Source: Norana najaformis (Eukaryota > Annelida > Clitellata > Crassiclitellata > Hormogastridae). From it: a DNA stretch of 64,000 nucleotides. Of this stretch, positions 56,690 through 64,000 are shown piece after piece (the first letter of the stretch is position 1; every line of letters starts with the position of its first letter). Location: assembly GCA_964023275.1 (NCBI GenBank), contig OZ029914.1, forward strand, positions 30,325,851 to 30,389,850, written 5' to 3'. Made by a program: the position numbers and the translations under genes. The notes beneath the pieces were generated by a model, which worked only from the letters and a program-made list of their open reading frames with translations, made no database searches and was not told the origin of the DNA.

Positions 56690-56860
56690 TACACAATACG
56701 CTGCTATTACAATTCAAAGCTTTAGCGCTAATGCCTTCCGTGGAACTTTTGCTCCGCCAGATCTTGACGATTTTTAGCCGTCCCAGAATTTTTTCATTCT
56801 CCGGAGAATTTTTAAAATCCTGAGTGATCATGTATCTCGGATAAAATAAATTTAAAAAAT
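56690..56860 (+). pseudogene. RT C-terminal fragment (QRFNAVAF family)
   Basis: TACAATTCAAAGCTTTAGCGC and the following 140 bases match the reversed copy at 44790-44970 and, more loosely, 57300-57470. It ends GTATCTCGGATAAAATAAA. Confidence 0.7.
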
Positions 56861-57104
56861 AAACAAATAACAATGTAGTCAACAGATCAGATGTTTTGAG
56901 ATCTGATCTGTTTTGGACAGCTAAGTATTATTTAATAATAATAATAATAACCTACGGGTTATTAACCTACGGGTCTCTCTAGAACAGACGGCAAGAGACC
57001 GGATGGCCTTACTCTGATTCCTTGGCGTTCGGGGCGCAGCCTCCTATGGGATGTAACCGTGATTGACACGCTTGCACATTCTTACTTACAGGCAACCTCT
57101 GTTA

Positions 57105-57470
57105 CAGCAGGAGGCGCAGCTGAACTGGCGGCCGATAGAAAAACTTTGAAATATGATCATCTCACTAATGCATACCACTTTGTCCTTCTGGCCTTTGAGA
57201 CTTTAGGCCCTATCAATGGTTTGGGTATGACCTTTCTCACAGACTTGGGACGTATATTGTCCCTCATATCCGGAGATGGTAGAGAAACAGGTTACCTTTT
57301 TCAACGTTTATCTGTAACATTACAGCGTTTCAATGCAGTCGCCTTCCACGGTACATTTGTGGTGCCGAATCCAGACGAGGATTAGCCGTTCCAGAATCCC
57401 TCTCTCTCTCTTTTTCTCCGGAAATTTTTGAACAACCAAGGGATTATACTTACCTTGGTAAAAAAATTAG
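57105..57470 (+). pseudogene. RT C-terminal fragment, best copy of the QRFNAVAF family
   Basis: A 108-codon frame (57059-57385) with AADRKTLKYDHLTNAYHFVL, AFETLGPINGLGMTFLTDLG and GYLFQRLSVTLQRFNAVAFH. These are the conserved C-terminal blocks (K...Y..l...y.F.p.a.Et.G..g......lG.ri......e...l.qr.s...qr.N..a..gt) of an RT lineage common in aquatic invertebrate genomes. It is 5' truncated with no palm domain upstream, and its tail includes TTATACTTACCTTGGTA. Confidence 0.85.
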
Positions 57471-57474
57471 AGGG

Positions 57475-58340
57475 TCTGGTCAGTTTTTTGAAAGTGTGTA
57501 GTTGCTGTTTAACGATGCTGTGTGATAACGAAGATGGATAGCATTTCCATCCTCCTTTATCCAGGCTTGGGACTGGCAACATCCGAACACGGCAGTGGTG
57601 GAATGAAAGTCCAGATGCCTTAGTCTAGACAAGGAGTCTGGATTAATTAAATGCATGAGTCACGACTTTTATCGAGATTAGACTCATTTTCGGGAACATG
57701 TTGCAAGTTTATTTGACGATTATGACCACGACAACGATACTGATATCATGCTAATGGCAATGATGTGTTGGCGATGACCGCAATCTTAACTAGGTGTGTG
57801 TGTGTTTGTGTGTGTATGTGTGTTTGTGCGTGTGTGATTTGTTGAAAACACGCACAAACAGCAGTAGCAAAGAGACAGTACATGCCAACACCATAAGAAG
57901 AAAAACAATCAAACGATCATTGCAAATAGGTTTATTAAAAGCAACGAAAAATACCAAACCAATGAAAATAAACGAAACAATGAGAATACTGACCCAATTA
58001 ATACTAAGAACCAATGAGAAACTGTGAAATATAAAAAATGCCAGCTTTTGAGCTACACGTAACAAGACAAAAATGCAAAAGTAAAAATGCTAATGTAAAG
58101 TGATGGTTGTTAACTGTCGGTGCATAATTGCAGATCAAAACGGAAATGACTAATTCCTGTCTCGAATGCTCCCAGAGACGAGGCTTCAGCCAAAGATGGA
58201 GTAAGTTGGTTCCAGATCTTAACCCAAAGGCTAGAGAAGAAGTATTTGGAACTATCAGTATGTCGTTGAGGTTTCAAAGTTTGAAGGCGTGGCCACGAAA
58301 GCGTGACCAGTTTTTGATTATTAGTCCTATACTGTTGACG
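57475..58340. other. Spacer with GT repeat
   Basis: (GT)n at 57792-57838; otherwise unremarkable. Confidence 0.5.
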
Positions 58341-58344
58341 AGTG

Positions 58345-58680
58345 TAATGATGACTGCGATCGTAATCGTAATCTTAAGATTTATACAGCGCCCAACGAAA
58401 GTCACGTCACGTGGACCGGCTTATTCACAGGCGATCAGTCAAAAAGAAAACGATAGGCAAAAGGGGTTCGGTTCCAGGTCAAGATCGAAAAGTCAGGCAG
58501 AGACACAGCGTGGCAGCTACGGGGGGTGTTGTTTGGGATTGGCGCGTAAAGAGGGATAAGAGGAAGAAGGGGAGTCAGGATAGGATCTGTGAAATAGGAA
58601 TGTTTTCAGTTTGAGTGAAAGGCCAATGCAGAAATTGCAAGCGGTCGAGTATAGGTGAGTTAGTATGATGGGTCAGATAA
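58345..58680 (-). pseudogene. Non-LTR retrotransposon 3' tail, reverse strand (GCGCCCAACGAAAG family)
   Basis: Forward text TTATACAGCGCCCAACGAAAGTCACG and TTCGGTTCCAGGTCAAGAT is the reverse complement of the 51.7-52.0 kb element end. The reverse-strand residual peptide includes RLQFLHWPFTQTENIP, matching FLFGLSLKTENIPLSH-like residues there. Confidence 0.8.
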
Positions 58681-58912
58681 CTGTCGTAGTTCTGGGGGGG
58701 GGAGTTCTGGGAAGACGACGACGGCGCTGATGATGATGACGATGATGATGCATGATGATTGCAGTTGGTGGCGGCAATATTGGCGTCAGACGTCGTCGTC
58801 GTCGTTTTGAACTTTGTCCAGCGCATGACGCGCTTTTCTCTCTCGGGACTTGTCTTCATACAACGCGGACGCTCTAAGCAGCTTATGCGCTGCTTTTAGC
58901 TGCATCGATTAC

Positions 58913-59048
58913 TCCGTCCGTCCGTCCGTCCGTCCGTCCGTCCGTCCGTCCGTCCGTCCGTCCGTCCGTCCGTCCGTCCGTCCGTCCGTCAGTTCGTCCG
59001 TCCGTCCGTCCGTCAGTTCGTCCGTCCGTCCGTCCGTCCGTCCGTTCA
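58913..59048. repeat. (CCGT)n microsatellite
   Basis: About 130 bases of CCGT with three CAGTT interruptions. Open in several frames (SVRP / TDGR repeats), which is an artefact. Confidence 0.97.
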
Positions 59049-59635
59049 GTCCGTTCGTACATACGTCTTGTTCGCATTACGGAGCTGATTTTCAAAACTT
59101 TGCAATGTAACAATGCAAAAACGCAGGTCAGTTATAAGTCAATGTAAATTGGAATAGACCAAGACTTAAATTTAATGCAAGATATAATGTGCTCACGAAT
59201 TTGAACTAAAGTTGAAGTCTTGAATATAAGCATAAGCAACTGGGGTATGGGACCCTCAGTGCACTCGAAAACAACCAACACCTCATTAAAAATATAAAAT
59301 CAAGCTTGTATCGGCCCATACTTAGTTTCTTTTTTAATGATCAAAGCGGGCATATGACGTGGTGTCCACGTCTAGACTTAAAAACATATCTAGAATATTT
59401 ATATCTATTAATATATACTACATATCGCTCGCATTGCCATAGCATCGTCCATGGCGAATCTACGAGTCAATCGGGGCATTCCCACTTTTGGTTTCGGGTG
59501 CATGCCATTGGCTTGGACTTGGCTTCCTGATTTGCAGGTTGGTTAGAGCCAGGGTTGCCTACTAAACTTGTTAAGTAAAGAGGTCATCCTATATCTGGAA
59601 AACTAAATCAGAATAGGGTCTATCCTGAATAGGGA
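59049..59635. other. Spacer, nothing recognised
   Basis: A 74-codon forward frame at 59306-59530 lacks motif and context. Confidence 0.5.
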
Positions 59636-59639
59636 ATAG

Positions 59640-59840
59640 GGTCTATCCAGCCACGTCACGGGGACCAGCTTATTCACAGGCGCTCAGTCAAAACAAAATC
59701 GATAGGCTAAAAGGGTTCGGTTCCAGGTCAGGGATCCAAGTCAGGCAGAGAGACAGCTTGGCACGGTGGCAGCTACGGTGGGTGATGTTTGGGATTGGAG
59801 CAGAAAGAGAGAAGAGGAGGAAGGGGAGTGAGTCCACTGT
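59640..59840 (-). pseudogene. Non-LTR retrotransposon 3' tail, reverse strand (GCGCCCAACGAAAG family)
   Basis: CACGTCACGGGGACCAGCTTATTCACAGGCG, GGGTTCGGTTCCAGGTCA and GTGGCAGCTACGGTGGGTG match the copies at 58390-58530 and, reversed, 51855-51990. Confidence 0.8.
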
Positions 59841-60114
59841 GGGCTATTTAGGGTCCAGTTGTTGCTCGGAACCTTAGAACAAACTTTCAAACCTTCCAAT
59901 CCGACAGATAAACAGCACCAGGTTTGAAAATATTGGCGTTTATTAATTTTTGCTGTTTTACATGTATCATTTCAATATGGCCGTTACGACTCACGTCGTA
60001 CACTGCGAAGTTTTTAAAACATTGACTATCCAGTTTGATGCCAAACTTCTCTGTCCAGGTGATGCGCATGCGCCTTCAAACCACTAAAACAAGGCTACTT
60101 GTGCATTCACGCGT

Positions 60115-60360
60115 GACTAACCGTAACAGCGACGTTTGTTGTACCCGCCGGTGGCATGATGTTCTAAACGTTTAGATAATTTAGCTAAATTATCTAGTAT
60201 GTGTATACGTGATGCGGAACCACTCGGCTTAATAAGCGTGCCTGGTAATTTATTCCACAGGCAAGCGACGATTGCTAAATGCTTACACCTGAATGTTGAA
60301 TTAGCGCCTATTAATAGTAGCTTATATTTGCTAATAATAGCTTGTAAGGTCATTCGTTGT
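60115..60360 (-). pseudogene. Possible retroelement C-terminal remnant, reverse strand
   Basis: A 78-codon reverse frame contains FRCKHLAIVACLWNKLPGTL, reminiscent of the WN.LP motif of RT tails, with a KLSKRLEHH end. The match is weak and no terminal tail was identified. Confidence 0.35.
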
Positions 60361-60364
60361 TTGT

Positions 60365-61295
60365 TTTTCTTTGTGAGGTAACTGAATGCGCTATATTAAG
60401 TGTCTTGTTACACAAATTCCGCATTCGTCTTCATCTTTTCGACCGGTTTTCATGATTTTATCGGCCATGGACGGATTGATGTCTTCAATGCCACTGATGA
60501 ACTGTCATGTAGGCCTAACCACTCGGCCGTAACTCATCATCCTGAATTCGCCCTTGGCCTACAATGTAGGCTTATAATATCAGCAGATAGGCCGAATGTG
60601 TACTGTCTGGGCCTATGCTTCCCAGGCAGCCTTGTTCACTGGGCCCAGAGCGGGCCCGCATCATGCCACTTGTGGTAACTGGTGGCTAGCTACAGGACAA
60701 ATGCGGCCGTCAGGTTTACCTTGAGAGGGTATATTATATTATATACAGGGTCATTGCTGCAACAACGTAGCAATGTGTCTGCGTCTGTGCTATATGTATC
60801 TACTTCGCAGCAACTGAGTTTTAGCCCACAGACCGTCAAGTTCGATTTTCACTTTACAAAAATCCATAAACCGACGAAAAATCGCCTGTAAAGTACAAGT
60901 AGCAGCGCTGGCAGATTTCACTCTGTCAACTGTCCTCTGACCTTTGCCCTGTAAAGACCTCTCCTTCTGCGCTCATCAGCTTGGCAGGAGCCCATCATAC
61001 ACTGGTCGCAATCATATCATCACAGATCAACTGTTTGGATCAGTGATCGATCGACAAAGAGATCTCCATGTAGAGATCTACTGTACTAGATCCGATCCTT
61101 GGCATTAAAGCGATTTGAGATACCATCACCCACGTCTTCCTCTGGGATTTTTGGTGTCCAGTGCAGAGTGGTCTTAAAGCACAACAAAACAAACTGAAAT
61201 CTATTCCATGTTCACGACGCAGTGAGGGCAGCTACTGATTCAGCTTCAGAGCAAACACAGAAAATTATCTGGTTAGAAAATCCTCATGAGACAAT
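60365..61295. other. Spacer, nothing recognised
   Basis: Contains several TAGGCCTA motifs. Frames of 69-92 codons have no support. Confidence 0.5.
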
Positions 61296-61299
61296 GATA

Positions 61300-61398
61300 C
61301 TAAGGCAGAGAGAAAGAGAGAGAGAGACAGACAGACGGACAGACAGAGAGCAAAACAGAGAGAGAGAGAGAAAGAGAGAAAGAACGAGAGAAAGAGAT
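61300..61398. repeat. GA-rich microsatellite
   Basis: AGAGAG with GACAGACGGA and AAAGAGA variants. Confidence 0.93.
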
Positions 61399-61442
61399 TT
61401 TCTGCTTACATAGGTTTAATAGCAGCAATATTCCAAGTTTTA

Positions 61443-61552
61443 CATGTTACTTATTGTAATCGTAATCCTGAGATTTCTACAGCGCCCAACAAAAGCCACA
61501 CCACGGGGACCATCTTATTCACAGGCACTCAGTCAAAACAAACTTATGCCTA
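61443..61552 (-). pseudogene. Non-LTR retrotransposon 3' tail, reverse strand (GCGCCCAACGAAAG family)
   Basis: ATTGTAATCGTAATCCTGAGATTTCTACAGCGCCCAACAAAAGCC and CTTATTCACAGGC are the last about 100 bases of the family; the rest of the element is missing. Confidence 0.85.
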
Positions 61553-61554
61553 AC

Positions 61555-63690
61555 TGTTGATCATTAGCACCGTCTTCATTTACAATTCCACAAAAGATCG
61601 AATATTAGAAAATGTAGTTTACTTTGCTCCCCAGCTCAGTAGTTTTCCCATCAGCGTTGGGTTCATTGTTACAGTGAGGAAGAATGATAAAGCTACACTG
61701 AAGAACAACTAGTCACTGATGATGGCAGGCCCGGATTACCCTATAACAAACCAGGCAGCATTATGGGGCTCATCCGACAGTGCCTAAAATTACTGTAGTC
61801 CTCTAACTTGTTAGGTGAATTGCAAGCACAAAACTAGAGTCATGTAATTACAATTACCGTGAATTACATGAATATTAAGTATCCATCCAGCACATAAATT
61901 GTGATCATAGTGGCCTCCAGAATGCTCAGATTAAATTCTAAGTATATGGAAAAGCATTGGCGGCCGGGGTTTTTGCCCAAGACTCAACAACACCCCTAGA
62001 CCCTTTCCGCCTTAGGGTATCTGCTTTGCAGCAGGAAGGAGGGAAAATAATGCGGGACCCCACATTATCCGTGTGCCTAGGAACCCCAACAGCCTTGAAT
62101 CTGAGCCTGATGACAGGAAATGCATTGAGGCCGAGGAATAGCAAACTGCACAGACAAGATAATACAATACACCAACTGGACCACACGTTACCCGTCGTGA
62201 TCGCATCACAAGTTGCCCAATATAAAAAGGCCTTTTGGATTCAAATCTGTCATTACAGGGAAAGGCTTTTCACAGTTTTCAGTGTTCCAGCTGGCCACCT
62301 ATCTGGCACCATAACAGTTGCACATTTCATAATCCACACATAATCACAGACTTTACATAGAAACACTAGAACTTTAGTAAAACACTAGTAAAAGATTGTA
62401 ATACATATTCATCTAACACGCATTTGAACAAGCTGCAAACGAATAGCGTTCACATGCTGCTCAAAATTAACTGATTTGTTGCTCAACATTAACATCGTCT
62501 TACTGCAACTGGAATACAGAGAATCTCACAACTGTTGCAGTGTCCTCTTTTACCTAGCAGCAACGTTAGCAACCTCTTGCAGCAAAATTCTATTAAAAAC
62601 TAGACACTGTCCTGAATTAAAGTTCAATCTGGTTGTAAAAAGTGACGGCATTTAACGACAGTCAAGCAGAGGAATGTAGCGTACCATACACATCATCTAC
62701 TACAGAAATTCTCAGCGGCCCTCTGATCACGACAGAACAGGACATAGGCGAGTTAAGGCGACGAGCTCAGCTCAAACATTTGTACAGCCAGTCGAGGGTG
62801 AACAGTAGGTGGGAGACTGTTCTGCAGAGACAGTCCAATCATCACAAGATTTATGCTGCACCAAGAAGGTCCTGGCCTTGGGTATAACACATTAACCACG
62901 AAAGAAGATAGAAACTGATGGGCATAGGACATCACACAAGTATCTGGGATAATGGAGGATACATATCATTCGTAACTCCAGATGAGTTATGGACCCTCAC
63001 CAAATAACTGGCATTTGAACCCAAGCAGCACCAGAAAAAGACAATATCGGCCCATCATACCACAGTCACATTTTAAGTTACAAATCAGACCTATAAACTG
63101 AAATAAATAGTTATCTGTTGGCACTAAAACGAAAAGCAATTTACTTACTATGCATATCAGTTACCATTTACATCATATTTACACACTATACTTTTATTTT
63201 TGGCAATTTCTTATTTCAGGATGCAGGTTTTAATCAATCATTTTTATTTGAGGGTACATTTTTAACTGAGGACACAATTCTTAATCAAGTGTGCATTTCT
63301 TTAGTGATGGCACATTTTAAAAACTGAACATAAGAAAATTCAGCCGTGCAAAACATTCACTTCAATTAAAAGACTAAATCTTCTTTCTTCACTATATCAA
63401 AATATTGCAAAAAAGTTCCAAGGGCTTTCTCAGTTTCATTAGATGTTTCCAATAAAGTCAAGCAGCTTCCACAGCTGCTATATTTGCATAAATGTCTAGA
63501 TACACTACATTAAATTATATCGTACTCGGCAGATGTTAATATAAATCAGCAGTCTATGTGCAGTATGCCAAGAATTTTGACGTTACACAATGTGATTTTT
63601 AAAGAAACTTTCTGCAATAAAATGCTGACAATGTGCCTGAGCTCAGTGAAGATGTAAAATCCATCAAAGGAGTGCAGCGTTGTATGTATG
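61555..63690. other. Spacer with two unexplained open frames
   Basis: 61957-62343 is an open stretch of 128 codons without recognisable motif, overlapped by a reverse frame. 62642-62887 encodes an 81-residue hydrophilic sequence with TEQDIGELRRRAQLKHLYSQ, which looks protein-like. A possible acceptor (TTTAACGACAG) precedes it and a possible donor (AACA|GTAGGT) lies inside. Neither stretch has enough support to be called a gene. Confidence 0.3.
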
Positions 63691-63694
63691 TATT

Positions 63695-63862
63695 CAGCTG
63701 CAGCTTGAGCTCTTCAGTTTGTCCCTTCCGCAGTTTCGCATGCGCCTGAAGTCTGTACTATTTGACAGCAGTCTCACTGGTTCGGGTTGGAAGCGCCTCT
63801 GAAGGGTTTCTTCTTGAAGTGGTGCTTTATAAATGTCAGATTACAATTACAATGTATGTATT
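63695..63862 (+). pseudogene. Non-LTR retrotransposon 3' tail (L2-like family)
   Basis: TTGAGCTCTTCAGTTTGTCCC, CGCATGCGCCTGAAGTCTGTACT, GGTTCGGGTTGGAAGCGCCTCTGA and GTGCTTTATAAATGTCAG plus TTACAA repeats match the end of the RT pseudogene at 19740-19890. The peptide FRMRLKSVLFDSSLTGSGWKRL parallels FRRRLKTVLFNSDFTPSGRKHL. A reversed terminal-hairpin remnant follows at 63868-63900. Confidence 0.88.
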
Positions 63863-64000
63863 TTGCTATATAGTGTCTTTTAATAACCTCTCAGTTTGCT
63901 AAAGCAATCAGTCAGCCGTCTGCATGCAATTTGCTGATTGTCAAAAAGTACAGAACAAAGGCTTCATGAAAACTTCCTCTGCAGGGCAGCTGAGCATGTC

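Overview
The window is eukaryotic nuclear DNA from an animal. It has long microsatellites, decayed non-LTR retrotransposons, tRNA-derived SINEs, a solo LTR and a DNA transposon, with few real genes. The most informative gene is a two-exon precursor on the minus strand (34756-35784). It releases five identical FSEFLG-amide peptides, the hallmark of the EFLGamide (TRH-type) neuropeptides described in annelids and other lophotrochozoans. With the intron-containing architecture and an LRR-Ig-FN3 neuronal receptor gene, this points to a lophotrochozoan invertebrate (annelid, nemertean, brachiopod or mollusc). I cannot narrow it further from sequence alone.

Layout. 1-6864 and 11969-18041 are two near-identical direct copies of a repeat-rich segment. 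They differ by small changes, a ~750-bp deletion in copy 2 and a 15-bp minisatellite with 16 versus 13 units. Their similarity drops abruptly inside a reverse-transcriptase fragment, which suggests recombination between retroelement copies. 6865-11968 is a repeat-rich spacer. 18680-19890 is a larger L2/CR1-like RT pseudogene. 20440-24044 holds an LRRN-like LRR/Ig/FN3 receptor gene with a probable 5' UTR exon and intron. 24848-27468 is a complete DNA transposon with ~120-bp imperfect terminal inverted repeats starting CACTGG, a TAT target duplication and an intact 567-codon transposase-like ORF. 28-34 kb contains retroelement tails, a 494-bp solo LTR (31206-31699), triplet repeats and a SINE. 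34.7-35.8 kb is the EFLGamide gene. 36-64 kb is mostly repeats and decayed elements, with one plausible isolated exon (38513-38753) and one GC-rich coding-like island (53239-53877).

The receptor gene and the neuropeptide gene are the only confidently identified host genes and show no functional linkage. The retroelement fragments fall into several recognisable 3'-tail families; one group shares a terminal hairpin ending in GCGCTATATAAAT. Boundaries of decayed elements and repeats are approximate because everything was read by eye without alignment.
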